Source: Euptelea pleiosperma
Taxonomy: Eukaryota; Streptophyta; Magnoliopsida; Ranunculales; Eupteleaceae
Length of the DNA stretch: 64,000 nucleotides
Reading direction: 5' to 3'
Assembly: GCA_035048495.1 (NCBI GenBank)
Contig: CM068548.1
Span: 12,141,464-12,205,463, forward strand
Positions 22,501 through 36,400 of the stretch are shown piece after piece (position 1 is the stretch's first letter; each line of letters starts with the position of its first letter). The position numbers and the translations under genes are program-made. The notes below the pieces were generated by a model. The model did no database searches, was not told where the DNA came from, and saw only the letters and a list, made by a program, of their open reading frames with translations.

Positions 22501-23144
22501 GTAGATGTTAAAAAAAACAAAACAAAAAAGATAGTTAATTATGTTATCCGTACATACTCATTATTAAAATATTAACAATCACACAATTCAAGAGCTAGCC
22601 ATGGATGTTATCATGTTGCACAGTGGTGTTGTTTTGTCATTGGCCAAATAATACTCAAAATCCACGGTAAAAAACAAACCATGAAAAGGGATCTAATCCA
22701 ATTGATAGAAATAACTAACCATGATAAATTTTTGTATGTAGGTCTACCTAGGGATGGGCGAGACATCTATACTGTCATCGATCTCTAAGAGTATGCCATG
22801 TGTAAGGTGGTGCACGTGGCGGCCCCCTAGTAATGTGTAAAAGGAAAAAAAATGAGTTGGGTGATGACATATGATAAACTAATTTAAGGGGATTTATAGC
22901 AAATTAAAGGTACAAGAAAATGAGAATTAAAAGAAATAAGAAAGGTTTCAAACTGGGAAATAACCCAGATGAGTTGTTTTAAAATATTTCTCTCCTTTGT
23001 TGGGTTTTTAAATTGCTCATCGGAGTGGTGCCCGATTGACCATCACAGTCATTTGATTTGGGTCAAGGGTCAATGACTGTGGATTGGGTCATGAGATAAT
23101 TGTGGTGGGATATGTCAAATTTCAAAGATAACATGGTAAAATTG

Positions 23145-23157
23145 CCCCCCCCCCCCC
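23145..23157. repeat. Poly(C) tract of 13
   Basis: Thirteen C followed by (AAAT)n-like sequence, just left of the foldback element. A 20-C tract occurs at 25373-25392. Both are sites where consensus length may be unreliable. Confidence 0.8.
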
Positions 23158-23169
23158 AAATAAATAAAT

Positions 23170-23808
23170 AATAATAACGGAAAATTTTATAAATTTAAAT
23201 ATATTTACGAAAACAAAAATAAACTTTCTGACATTATTAAAGCTGAAAAAAGGCTGACACAGACGCCCTTTAAAAGGGCGTTTGCCTGTAGAGGCATAAA
23301 ACTTCTGTCACAATATTAGTCACGTAGCACATTCTAAGTGGACGCTGACCTTATGGATGTTTGGCCACTCACTAGGTGGATATACACACCAAAAATAAAC
23401 ATCATCAGTGATTTATAAGCTCTGGATTGAAGTTATTTTCATGGATTCATTTTAACAGTAGGAATTTGAGTGCAAAGATCCAAAGGTTGTAAATTACTAA
23501 TCAGGCTGATTTTTGGTTTGCAGGTCCACCTAGAGCCAAACATCCATACAGTCAGTGTCCACTAAGACTTTGACACGTGGCTCGTATTGTGACATAAGTT
23601 TTACGCCTATGAGCAAACGCCCTTCTAAAGAGTGCTTGTCAGCTTTTTTCAATTCTAATTTTTGTCGGATAGAGACGCCCTTTCAAAGGGTGTTTTGTTA
23701 TTTTTTTTTGTAAATGTCTCTTTTTTGTGTGAACGTCAGAAAGTTGTTTTTGTTTTTGCAAATATATTTAAATTTATTTTCGTTTATGAAATTTTCCGTA
23801 ATAATAAC
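23170..23808. mobile_element. Large foldback (palindromic) element upstream of 27427 gene
   Basis: The outer arms pair at left 23172-23237 ('ATAATAACGGAAAATTTTAT' to 'ACTTTCTGACATT') and right about 23735-23808 ('AACGTCAGAAAGTTG' to 'AAATTTTCCGTAATAATAAC'). Inner arms ('AAAAAAGGCTGACAC' with 'TTGTCAGCTTTTTT'; 'GAAGGGCGTTTG'-type blocks) flank a full family A MITE at about 23290-23610. The whole is a 640-bp imperfect hairpin. It ends about 70 bases before the start of the likely first exon at 23875. Confidence 0.75.
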
Positions 23809-23874
23809 AAAACAAGAAAAAAAAAAGGGGGAAAAAATGTGTCAAAAAGATCTTAAAATATTTATTTTTTGGCG

Positions 23875-24112
23875 CAAACACCATCCAAACAAGCCCCAAC
23901 TCTCTCTTTCTCTCTCTGTCAGAGACTCCGAAATAAGACTTCTCCGCGCTGTTCATTCTCAATTAATAACTTTCTTCGCCGATCCTTCGATATCACAAGT
24001 GAAAAAAGGGGAAAAACACACTCTGAAATCTAATCTCCCATTGGAATCCCTAATTTTCCCAAAACCATATATTTTAATCTCGCTTCAACGACGATCAATC
24101 GCTTTTACTTCG
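23875..24112 (+). other. Probable first non-coding exon of the 27427 gene
   Basis: A CT-rich leader (CTCTCTCTTTCTCTCTCTG at about 23901) ends at the strong donor CG|GTAAGT after 24112. The next 3.2 kb look intronic, and a good acceptor (CCTTTGCAG) precedes 27290, from where untranslated sequence runs to the ATG at 27427. The transcription start is not defined by a clear TATA box. Confidence 0.5.
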
Positions 24113-24994
24113 GTAAGTTCGCTTTGATTCTTGCATTCGCAATGTTGTTGCAGCTATTTTTCAATTCCTTAAATGCGTGGGGATTTTGTTCGTTGTGATT
24201 TTGGTTTTGATCTTGGTTTATCTACTTGCTTACTTGTTTTCGATTCGTTTCATGTAGGGTTTTAGCTGCAAGTTGTATTTAATCTTCAATCTAGCAGTTT
24301 AGGTCTGTTAATGCTAATATAGATCATTAATTATATGTCTTAGGCCTACGGCGATTTGAATTTTATTTTATTTTTTCCTCTGCTCATGAATTACGTAGAG
24401 TACTTTGCTGAATTGGACAATTTACCATTGAAGTTGAATCCTTGTAATGGTTACAGAGCTGTCGATTTTCAGAGGCTTAATATTCGGTGACGTGTCTGAG
24501 GTTTCCATTACAGTACGAAAATCACATCTTTTCCGAATCATGACGAATAGAGGGAAAAAAGGAAAATATGGCATCTAAATCCTTTGAAGTTATGGTATAG
24601 TAAAAAAGAAGACTAAGGAACTGAACAGATTGACTTCAGTTTGCAAAAATGATATGGGCATGATCTTGTGCACCTGAACTCCGAAATGACCATCCAAAAA
24701 ATCAACCAAGGATTTGTTTTTATTCAAACACACTTAATGGAATAGGAAAAAAGAACATATCTGTGCACCAGTAAATGCACGTGGAATGTCTGACACCCTT
24801 TTGCAAGAGTATGATTTCCTAAACCTATTTTTTACTAAGGCATCCAAACTGGAAGGGTTTCCTACATACCATTATAGAAACCTAAATTCCTACTCCGTAA
24901 AACAAATTACAACTTGTATTTCTTATAAGAAATGACCCATTCAAATAGAAAGTAATAATTTGTACCTTTGAGGAGCTCTATGACTTCTCAACTC

Positions 24995-25210
24995 TTGGAT
25001 TAGTTGCTAGTTAGAATATCTTGCTAGTTAAGGATTCTGAGTTCAACTCTACTTGGGGCCACCCCCTGGAAGAGTAGCAATAAGTGGTTCTCAGTCCACG
25101 TCAAAACACTCCCAGAACACTTGGCATGAGTGGAGGGGTGACTAGCGTGTCCTGGGGGACTAGCCGCGTGCTCTAAGAGGCCTGGATACCCTTGGTTAAA
25201 AAAAAAAAAT
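24995..25210 (+). mobile_element. SINE-like element
   Basis: A tRNA-like start with 'GATTCTGAGTTCAACTCTAC' as B box, a body with 'GGGGGACTAGCCGCGTGC' and 'CCTGGATACCCTTGG', then a run of A at about 25198-25209. No flanking direct repeat was confirmed. Confidence 0.4.
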
Positions 25211-26289
25211 CCTCGTCTTTCCTTCTTCATTTTGATATTCTTGCACCTAATCTCCAATGGGTAAGAAACAGTGGCGGAGCCAGGGGTGGCAGTTGCCCCC
25301 TCTCAACTATGAAAATACATTAAGATATATATATTTTGCCAAAACTACCTGACTACCTGATTTAGAGAAAATCCCCCCCCCCCCCCCCCCCCACCTTTTA
25401 CATTTTCCGAGACAGTAGAGTTGCTTCCACTACTCCACAGCTTTCCTCAAGGTTCAACAATGTATGCAAGATAACCAACACTTGAAAACTTCTCAAGTTC
25501 TAACTTCTAAATCTTTTTTGCAAACTCCAATTTATTTTTCGCCCTCCTGTAGAGAAAATAGGCAGATCTGGGAGTCATTTTAAAGCTATACCCAAAATAT
25601 TGAACTCACAATAGCTTTAAATCTTGAACTCATCAAGATTCAACAACTGTCCTCAACCCATGGAGGTAAAGGTCTAGTATTTGCAGGTTTGAAGAACCAA
25701 CACCGCTCAAAGATAATCCATTAAGCAATGCGAACACCATCTATGCTATTTGTAAAAGCAAGACTGTTCTTTCCAAAATGCACGTTCCAATTGCTTTCTC
25801 GATTTCGATCTCGTCTTCATCTGGTGATGAGGATCCGTTCCTATGAAAGTCCAAATATGACTACCTTGATGATACATATGCTACCAGTGTCTGTTTTCTC
25901 TAGCAACCATTTTCAAATCAAGTTTCTGATGCCACAGATTGCCCTCTCATGGATTGAGTTCTATATGCCAATGATCTTCTCATGTGGGTTGATTTGGGAT
26001 TAAATTCTTTCCTTATGGATTGCTTGCCTCTGATTTCAGTAGTTGGAATTTTTTTTCTACGTTCCAGTACTTCTTGTAATGAGATTCTGTAAGCTCCAAT
26101 GACACAAATAATTCTATTTAATTACTGATCATTGAACCAAAAGAGCCTAAATCCTTTTGAAAGAGTTCCAAGATTGTTTCCAATCCTATGGGTGGGCTAC
26201 AATTCAGAAAGAGTTCCAAAATTACTCTGTTTCTGATATTGAAGCCAATTGACAAGCTGCTATTTGTGAGTGCTTAATATTTAAAGAAG

Positions 26290-26690
26290 AGAGCCGAAAT
26301 AGAAGCCGGAGAAAGGATCTAAAATTGAGCTTTGATGGGTGCCTTCGAGGTGATACCCGCTTCTGGGTGGTGGCTTGGGGAGTATATTTAGAGACAGCAA
26401 AATTGTGATCCAAAGAACTTTCTTTGGTCCAATCAGCATAAGAGACTGAAGTGAAGTGTAGGCAAGAGCCCTTCTGGAAGGCCTAAAGATCTTCTGTAGG
26501 GGTCTCAGTTGTTTTTTTGGAGGTGGAATTGGATTCTATTACTAATATTGGTAGGATGTTGGCTGCTTCAGATGGTCTTGAAGACTTCAACATTGTCGAC
26601 AAAAGTAAATATTTTAGTAGACGTCCTAAATTCCTAATATCTTGTACAGGCATACTCCCAGAAATGTCAAGGAGGATGCTGGGCCATTGC
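26290..26690 (+). mobile_element. Possible LINE RNase H remnant
   Basis: The plus frame reads 'LKLSFDGCLRGDTRFWV' and, after stops, 'VVFLEVELDSITNIGRMLA'. This matches the K.NFDG and .VE.DS...... pattern of RVT_3 RNase H domains in plant retroelements. It is degenerate, with several stops. Confidence 0.4.
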
Positions 26691-27426
26691 TAAAGAAGGT
26701 CTCCATATGCAATCTGTGATATATGTAATTGTTGCATACATGAAGTGGTTGGTTGCTTCCCTTTTTTCATGGTTTTATAACATATGCTTTTACTTACACT
26801 GTTGTATCAGATCTCCGAGGAAAACCCACTGATTAACCAATGCAACTGTTGTTGCTAAACACACTTTATTGGATAGAAAAAATCTCCTTGCACTACTAAA
26901 ATACTATGAAACATCTTACAACCCCTTTACAAATGGGGGTGTGGAGTGTATTTTATCTCAATTTACTGAATCTGAGGAGTAATTTCCACCCTCTCCAAAC
27001 AAGTAAACTTGTTAATGTTTCTATAAAAAGTTTGCCATTATTATAAAAGGACTTCTACTTCCAGAATTCTTGGATTTTAGAAATTTTATTACAGTTGCTT
27101 TTCGGCATTTGCTCTGTGAATTGATCTATAGCTAGTCTTGTTTGTGCATTATTTTTCCGCTCATTATTGGTTTTGCCAGCTCTGGTCTTATTTGTGCATT
27201 TGGTTGCTTTGAATGACTTGTGGATTTTAGATGTTCCATTTCAGTTTGAATTGGATTTGGTGATATCCTTTGCGTTTTATCCTTTGCAGGTGTGCCTATA
27301 GCAGTTTATGCTGTCACTGTCTTTAGGATTCAAATTCGGCCATCATGTGCGGTGGTTCTATGCATTTGTCATATATCATATTGTTTTTTGGAATTGTAAG
27401 TCTGAGGACTTGGAGAAATTAATGTA

Positions 27427-30400
27427 ATGGCAGCCAGCAGCAAATTTGATCTGTCTTCTGCTAGCCCAGATAGGCCAGCTTACCCTAGTGGGCAGCGCGG
27501 AGCCTACACAGCTGCTTCGTTGGACAGGTTGGGCAGTTTCCGAGAGGGAATGGAGAATCGTTTCCTTTCGGCACTTCCGAGCATTTCAAGAAGTGGTTCC
27601 ACATTATCGCAGGGAGACATGATTAATCTTTTCCACGGTTTGCTTTTTGATATGAAACTGATGGCTGCTGATCAGAAGTTCCCTAAGCAAGGGGAACTTA
27701 AAAGAGCCATAACTGCTGCTCTTGGCATTTCACCTGATGAGTCCTCTTCAAATAGCAAGCTGCTATCAATGTCCTCTGTGGAGGAGCTCAAACGGTTCAA
27801 GGCTAGCCTCCATGACAGCTCTATGAGGGCCAGGTAATTCTTCCTTTGTTTGCATTTATGTTTAGAGATCTTGGTCGTTTTTATTGAAGTGTCTGACTTA
27901 GCAGGGATCGAGTGAAAACCTGGAATGAATCTATATCCAAATTAGATAAGTATTTCCCAAGCAATCTGTCAAGGAAGCGATCTCGATCTGATGCTCTATT
28001 GAGCGACCGGTCACATGCTTCATTACCAGGTGATCGGTCAATCCCGGGAGGAAGCGCAGCTAAGATGGGAACCCAGAGTCATGTCATCTCAAGTGGTTTT
28101 GAACTTGAGCCGCAGAAGTCAGAAGAGAGGACCAAGAATGCTGTTCCCAATAAACGCATCAGGACCTCTATGGTGGATGTACGCATCAGGACCTCTATGC
28201 TTCTATTTGTATCTTTATGGGATTATGTTTGTTGATGTTCTATTTCCTCATGCATTGTATATGATAACTTACTCATGTGATTTGTAACGATTAAACTAGT
28301 GGTTATAGATGTTTGTGGATTGAGGTATAATTTCTGTTTTTATACTGCTTTGCCACGATCATCTAATGTTTGTATTCGCCCTCTTATGTTGATGTGACAT
28401 GGATACTACATCTTCCAGAAAACTATGTGTCATAGTGCTGGAAATATGCATCAGGCACTCCTCGAATTGGTTGTTAGAACAAAATTTGAACTTGTTTTCT
28501 TCTCACTTTTGTTTTCTGGTATTATTTGTTGCTAAAGGTATATGTTTATGTATTTATGATTATACACTAGTGCTTTTATATACTTCTTAATTTCATGAGT
28601 TATAATGTCAGCATTGAATGGACAAATCAGCATGTTATATATCCTAGTGCCACTATGCCGGACCTTTGTGTCTGTCTGAGACTCCAAGGCAGAAGTTAAT
28701 GTGCTCGCAACACAGTTGTTCCAATTTCATTTCCACCTGTACCCTGTTTCCTGTAGTTGCACATTGCTTTTGTTTTTCTTGGTTCAGTGCTTTTTCTTTC
28801 TTTCTTTTAACTAAAATCTCATGCTAGGTACTATTTCAAAGTTATTCGTGGAGACTTACATTTGGATTCTGATTGATCTAGATGGATGTACGAGCTAATG
28901 CTCTTGCCAGGCCATCTGTGGCCATGGATAGAGAGAGAGAAATGTTCAGACTTGCAAGTAGTGGTGCTGTTCAATCTGAAGAAAAGGATCGACCATTATC
29001 CATTGGTGTGGATGGTTGGGAGAAGTCAAAAATGAGGAAGAAGCGTTCTGGGATAAAGTCAGATGTTTCTACTAGTACAGCATTGACAAGACCTCTTGAT
29101 GGCGATCGGGAATCAAAACGGAGTATGCAGCAAAGGCTCAGTAATGATGCCCGATCAAGGTTGAGTAATGCCCATGGCTTCAGGTGCAGTTTCTTATATG
29201 CTACAACTCGTACATCACCCCCAGTGACTTTAAACTTTTCAGCAAAATAACATTTGTTGGATGTGTGGAGTGATTAAAGATTTAAAGTTTTATATTTCAC
29301 TCTTTTCTGTTTGAGCTTAGTGATACAAATATAACTGTCAACCAGTAATGTTCATTAACACAATCTCATTGGAGATGTTTGTGGAGCTGACAACTCCGGA
29401 CCTGTTTCAGGATGAGTGATGATGCTGCTCATTTTATTTCCAATTTCATTGATTTCAGAGTGCATTTTTGTTCACTTGCTTTAGTGATCCATCTCGGTCA
29501 CTAAAGTCTCTACGCTCGACAAGTATCCATGACAACCCTAACAAGACTGTTTTCCGAAAAAAATGTAAGTTTCAAAAATTTAAAGCAAGGGTTTTCATGG
29601 GTACGTGTCAAGTGTAAAGGCTTCAGTGACCGAAATGGGTCACTAAAGCAAGTGAACAAAATTGGACTTTTGATTTTACAGAGAGAGAGAGAGGAAACTT
29701 GTCTAATGGAAGACATGCCTTAGATAGAATTGAATGGAGGAGCAGGTTTGTGTAGCCAATCTCATGAGATAAGGCTCATGATGAGGATGATTGTGGAAAT
29801 TATAACTGGAATCATGGGGTCTGGGTTCTGAATTTATGCATTTGAGGTTCTTTCTAATTGCATATTTAGTTCTATCATTCTATGCACTATGTATTTGATG
29901 TTACCATAGATTAGACTTAGAAATGGTTATCTCTCTTTGGTTTTGCTTGTTAGTTATTACCTTAACAACTCCAGTTTTCTACAGAAAGACACGTGGAAGG
30001 TTGTAGGAAGAGTAATAAACCACTTATTGGTAACATTGTAAATTTTCTTCTATGTTGTATGAGAGTCTTCCGATTTTTCATGCATGTTTTTCTTTTTATT
30101 TGAAGTGTCATTTAGTGAATTTTTTAAAATGTATTTAACTTCTTTAACATAAATTTTCTTTCAAGTGAATTTCTCCATTCATATGCTCCTACGTTTTGGT
30201 TTTTTCATTTGGAAGTATTTTAGTGTACAGGTCGGGACCTGCTAATGGAGCTGCGGGAGTTGGAAAACTGGATATAACCTCTCAACAAACTGGCCTTGGC
30301 ATGCGTTCCACACCTAGGACTGACCCGGATAATGGTTCTATTCTCAATGATAGAAGAGATCGTCCAGTTGGTTCAGATAAGGAAAGGGTCAATCTTAAAG

Positions 30401-33400
30401 CCATTAATAAGTATGCAAAACATCCTTTACACAGATTTTTTTGGTCAAACTTGTATTTGCACACATCTCATCTGCTGCAGCACTCCTTTCTATACTTTTT
30501 CTTTTCTTCTTGTTAGACCATGGAGTTCTTTTTTGACTTTATTTTTTGTAGGTCTCTCTATCTCTCTCAAATTTGTTTACTATCAAATTTTCCATGACTA
30601 ACATTTCCACTTCCTCTATTCTATCCAACATCCAGGCCAAGTATCCGCCAGGATAACAGTTCGTCCAGTCCTACTTTAACTGCAAAAATGAACTCATCTG
30701 CTCGGGCACCAAGATCAGGTTCAGGTGCAATACCCAAGTCATTGCCAAATGTCAATCGAGCAATAGGAGTTCCTGATGATTGGGAGCTTTCCCAAAGTAC
30801 AAACAAGCTTCATGTTGTTGTTGGGGCTAACAACCGTAAACGCACGCCATCGACACGGTCATCATCACCGCCTGTAGCACAGTGGGCTAGAAGGCCACAA
30901 AAGATATCCCGTGTGGCACGGAGAACAAATTTAGTTCCTCTTGTTTCAAGCCATGATGAAGCCCTGGTTTCAGATACGGTGTGCAATGTTCCTGGTAATG
31001 AAAATGGGTTGGGATTGCCAAGAGGCTTGTCCAATAATGCTCTTCAGCAAGTTAAATCAAAAAGTGACCATTACTCTTCAGCTGCATTATCTGAAAGCGA
31101 GGAGTCAGGAGCTGCTGAAACCAAGTCCAAAGATAAGGGTAAGAAGTCTGGTGAGATAGATGAGAAAGCTGGTCAAAATATTCAAAAGGTGGTGTTGTCG
31201 TCAAGAAAGAATAAGGTGCATACAGATGAGGATCTTGGAGATGGTGTTCGGAGACAAGGGAGGACTGGGCGGGGTTTTGCTTCCACAAGGTCTGGCATGT
31301 CAACGCCAGTTGAGAAGCTAGACAATGCAGTCACAGCAAAACAGCTCAGAAGTGCAAGACTTGGTTTTGATAAGATTGAAAGGTGATAACTTTTTCTCCT
31401 TGCAGATTTTTGAGGTTATCCAACAGATCGAGTTTTCTCTTTTCTAGTCTAACATTGTTGCAATCTTCCCTATATAATCTCTTATTAGATTAGTTCATTT
31501 GATGCAGTAAAGCAGGTCGCCCGCCAACTAAGAAGCTGTCTGATCGTAAGGCATATACACGTCCCAGGCATGCAGTGAATAGCGGAGCCCCAGATTTTAA
31601 TGGTATTTGGCTTACAGACTATTGGAGTAATGAAGTTCTTCTGAACAATCGTACAAAGCACTGTGCTTGGTAGTTCATCTCAGTGTTTAATTTAATATTC
31701 TCTCATTTTTTTTTCAGGAGAATTAGACAATGGGCATGAAGAGCTATTGGCTGCTGCAAATGCTGCTATAAATTCCAGTACTTTTCTAACTGAAAGTCTA
31801 TAGTTCTTGAATTTGTTAGAAAGTTGTTTTATAGATGGCTGATTGTTTTAATCATCATTGCAGGTCATGCTTGTTCCAGTTTATTCTGGAGGCATATGGA
31901 CCGCTTCTTTGGTTTTGTCTCAGCTGAAGACATATCATATCTGAAGCAACAGGTAATGATGGCCTTTGTTCTCGTTGTAGCCATTTTTTGAGTTGTAGTA
32001 CAGGTAATGGCCTTTCTTTGATCTGACTTAATTACTTATACCCCTGTATTAATTTAATTGTTTTATCAAATGATTATCAGATCTGCCTTATGGATGATTC
32101 TGCTGTGAATTTGCATATTACATGCAATACCTATCCAGATTTGAAGGTACACACGCGATTGCTAACAGTTCTTTAACACATTAACACTGGGTTGGTGACC
32201 TGTTTTCTGAAGCTCCATGGCTGTCAATATATGTTACTACTTACTAGCTTTGCTTATCATGCTTATAGACTGTCTAATAAACAGCCGTAGCTTCTTTCTG
32301 TGACCTTGATGATTTCAGAATGAGTTGGACGCTTGATGTTGAACTCTTCTAATACTGGACCATTTAGGATTTCATCTTCGAACAATTTAAACTATATAGT
32401 TTGGGAAGCTTTTGGATTTTCTAGATCAATATTGTTATGGATATGAATATTCCTATTTGTTCTTCAATTTTCTTTTCAGGGTGATCTTGGATCTAGTTTG
32501 CTGACACCGAGCACAGGCCCTGTTTGTAGAGATGATTGTAGTACTGTTCCTAATGGAATTGTGTCGATTCAATGTGAGGGGGATATGGCGTTTGCAAATG
32601 AAGCGAAGTCTGTCGAAGGTTCAGCAGAGCGGCTAGTGCCGGGATTAAGAGTTCATGATGTGATTCCTTTTTGCCAGAGACTCATTGCGGCTTTAATTTC
32701 AGAGGAAGAGAATGATGGGTTTTACTGCAGAGGAGAGGATGACCACAAGTTTGATATATATGGAACTAAGTTTGAGTTGGATGCGGAGTTGAAATCAAGT
32801 AGTTTGAAATGAGCGTTCATTGGGAAACTTTCAGACCAATGGACGACCTGCTTTAAATGGTTATAGTGTAACAGCCACACAGAGATACCTTAATGAGCTG
32901 GAACATGATGAGTTGGGATATGACAATGTTGTGGAAGATGCCAATGCCGGGATGATCTCAAATTTTGGATACTCCCTGAATGGTTTACGTCCGGACCAAG
33001 CAGTGATATCTAGCATTGCTTGTAGTGAATTTCAGTATGACCACATGTCTATGGACGAAAAACTTCTCTTGGAGGTTCAGAGTATTGGAATTTTCCCAGA
33101 ACCAGTGGTAGGTTTTCTTTATCCATAGTTTTCAAATTAGATATTTTGTTTCCTATGGGTGTGTTTATGCACATGTACTTCCTCTTGTTTATTACAAACT
33201 TGACAGCCTCAAAATGCTGTAATAATGGAGTGATTGTTTTCTTGAAACTACATCTCTTGATTGGATCTGTACTTTGAGAGTTTTGTTTCATGTGTTGCCT
33301 CTGTCTTGATTTGAGGTTTTCAGTAGATTCTTGTGGTTTGAATTTACACATTTGTTTAATTGCACATTCCTCTCATTTTAGCCTGACCTAGCCCAGAGAG

Positions 33401-36400
33401 AAGATGAAGAGATTGGTGAAGACATCAGTAGATTAGAGGAGAAGCTCCATGGACAGGTACTTTCTGACGATAACCACGTGAGCCCTTTTTTATGGCTCAA
33501 TCTAGACCTTTCTTCCCTTCATATATATGCTCAGTAGAAGTTTGAATTCTTGGTCTCAATCAAGGTAGTTAAGGGCACAAGGCGCTATGACCCTTGGTGC
33601 CTGAGATGCAAGGTGAGGCACGCGCTAGATAGAAGTGAGGCGCAATATTAAATTTTTTAATAATAAATATAAAAAATATAAAATTAAGAAAAATAACGAC
33701 ATAAAATAACAAAATAGGTAATTGTTAGGCCATAAAATATAAAAGATAGCAAATGTCCAAAATCTCAGGTAACCCAAAAGCAGTTCTAGTTAACATTGTC
33801 ATTATCTAAATACAAAACAAGTAATCAAAAATCATAAAATGATTAGGGAAAATTTAAAAGACAAAAAGTCACAATTCATAAAAATACTAATAAGTAGCAA
33901 CAAAAACAGATGAATTAATCTAATAAACTAATAAAAAGAAATAACTTATGAACTACTACTAGCAATTATAAACTAGGGGTTGGGCTTAGGGGACCCCCTT
34001 TTTTCTGATCCCTCTCGTGTTCGTGTGCTTGGCCGTGGTTGTCAGCGCCAAGCTGACATCACTTTTTCACTTTTTTCAGCGTTGACGACCATTGTTGGAT
34101 TTGTGAAATCTACGGCTGAGCGCACGAACATCGAGAGGGGTCAGAAAAGGGGGTCCTCGGAGCCTGAGCCATAAACTAATATTGCATGGAAGTATGATTT
34201 ATTTATTTATTTTTTTTTGGTAAGTATAAGTATTAATCACAAGGGGGAAACCCCAAAATATACAACCAAAAAGGCCCTCAAGGAGAGGCCATAGACAAAA
34301 CAACCAACAACCAACATGAAAATTCTAACATCTCCTCCCATCTAAACACAAAGGAATCTAAGTAACAGCCTTTAAACCCCGGATCTATAGAAGAACACAG
34401 ATACAACAATGCCTTGATACTCAGAACCACCTTGAAGAGTTCTTCATCCTTCCCTTCAAAGATACTGCTGTTTCTCTCTCTCCAAACAACTCACATGATG
34501 GCGAAAGGAAGGATGCGCCACAGAACTTTACCTCTTCCACTGAACACGTTAAATTGACTTCCTCGAATGACATCAATAACCTTTTCTGGCAGCATGTACT
34601 CTATACCAAAAAGAGAGAAAAAAACCTGCCAAATGTTGCAAGTGAAGGGACAATGGATCAGAATGTGGTCTATTGTCTTGGCATCCGATTTACACAGAGA
34701 GCATCTATTCAGCAACATCATACCCTGGTTATTCAGGTGGTCCATAGTCAAGATCTTGTCTAAACTAGTAGTCCACACGAAGAACGTCACCTTAGATGGA
34801 ACATGAGCCCTCCATAAAAACGACGATTGGTAGTAACTAGGGCCCCGCCGGCTTCAGGATCAAGAAAAAAGACCTCACTGAGAAAAGTCCTCTTTTGTCC
34901 CATCTCCAACTTATTCTATCCTCCTCAGCACCCTGTACGAGGCACTCACCCACGGTAGATAGAAGGGACGCAAGGCTACCCATCTCCCAGTCATTGATGT
35001 TTCTTTGAAATTTGAAATTCCAAGAAGCTATATCATCCGAGACTACTATACAATCTTTAAACTTTGCACCTTTAAGGTTCGAGATCTGATAGAGGGCCGG
35101 AAAAGCATGCTGAAGAAGGAGAATAAGAAGAAGAATAAGAGTAAGAAGAAAATCACAACCGAAGATGGAGAATAAGAAGAAATCATAATAGAAGAAAAAG
35201 AAAATCAGAGTAAAAGAAGAAGAAAACAGAACCAGAGAAGAAGAAAAATATTAGAATTTGAAAATAAAAAAAACTTGTATTTTAGTGAGGCGTGCGCTTA
35301 ATGCGCCTAGAGCCTGGTTTAAGGCGCTTGTCTTACTAAATGCGCCTTGCCTTGACCCATCTAAGGTGCTTTAGGTGTGCCTTAATTACAGAGGTCTCAA
35401 TCCCATCATACTATCTTAAAGTTGACGAATTATGTTATGCCCCTTCGCATTCAATTTATTAAACTCATTAAACATAAACAACGTGATAGTGATACATGCA
35501 ACCTTTTAGGTATTTTTCATAATCAGCATGTTAATGGATGGACATAGTACATAAGGTGCAAATCATCGTAATTCTCAGCCTATGCAATAGAGCAATTCCG
35601 ATACATTGCAATGTCAAATGCGTCAATAAGAAAAAAAAAACATAAATTGACTTTTTCCTTTTTCCCGTTTTCTGGTATATCTATTTGTGTGAGTGCCCAT
35701 GGGCAGCTTGCATGCCTGTGCACATGCGCAAACATGATTCTATGTAACTGGACAAGTTTCTACTGCAATTGCACTTTTATTTGCGGATATCCATTGTATT
35801 TTCTATATTATTTGTTTGTAAGATCTATATGAATTTCTCACTAGTTTTATTTTTTTGTAACTGTCGGCCTGGGCACTTATTTGGTCGTGTAGAGGATATC
35901 ATACTTTTATATCTGCCTAAATTCTAGTAGATCGAGAAAAGTGACGGGGAACAAAATTTATCATCATGCATTTAATGTCACTTCTATATACGTAAAAAGG
36001 CTAATTTATGTATATGGCGGTAGGCAACTACTTTTCACGACTCAGGTTAATGTTTTTTGTTATAGGTTTTAAAAAGAAAACCTTGTTATATAAACTTGAG
36101 AAGTCTGCCACAGAGGCGAGAGAACTTCAAGAAAGGTACTAATTTATCCCCTCTTTGAGATTGTTTCATGTGCATTAGGTATTTCTATTGAATTTTTGTA
36201 CCTAATGGATTTTAATGCAAACATTGTTATATAGGGAAATTGAGCGCCGCGCCTTTGACAGACTTGTCGGAATGGCTTATGACAAATACATGGTAATTCC
36301 TGATTATCCAATACCCAATTCTTTTCATATTGCATCGAATAATTCACGTGTTGCAATACAAAACACCCTGCAAATCCGTTTCGGTGCATTGGTTGTTTAT

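Larger units (their letters stand above)
24113..27289 (+). other. Long 5'UTR intron with SINE-like and LINE-like debris
   Basis: No independent gene recognised. Contents: a SINE-like segment at 24995-25210 (B box-like GAGTTCAACTC, A-rich tail), 'CAGTGGCGGAGCCAGGG' at 25269 which is the usual start of a plant non-autonomous DNA element, a 20-C tract at 25373-25392, and a frame at about 26295-26650 resembling a LINE RNase H domain. Confidence 0.5.
33562..35392. mobile_element. 1.8-kb Mutator-like insertion in intron, with nested elements
   Basis: Flanked by the direct repeat GGTCTCAATC (33552-33561 and 35393-35402), a 9-10-bp duplication typical of Mutator-like elements. Ends are rich in GGCGC/GCGCC motifs in inverted arrangement ('GGCACAAGGCGC', 'GAGGCACGCGC' at left; 'GAGGCGTGCGC', 'GCGCCTTG', 'GTGTGCCTTAA' at right). 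It lies in the intron between coding exons 11 and 12 of the 27427 gene. It contains a 195-bp MITE and a LINE piece. No transposase is recognised. Confidence 0.75.
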
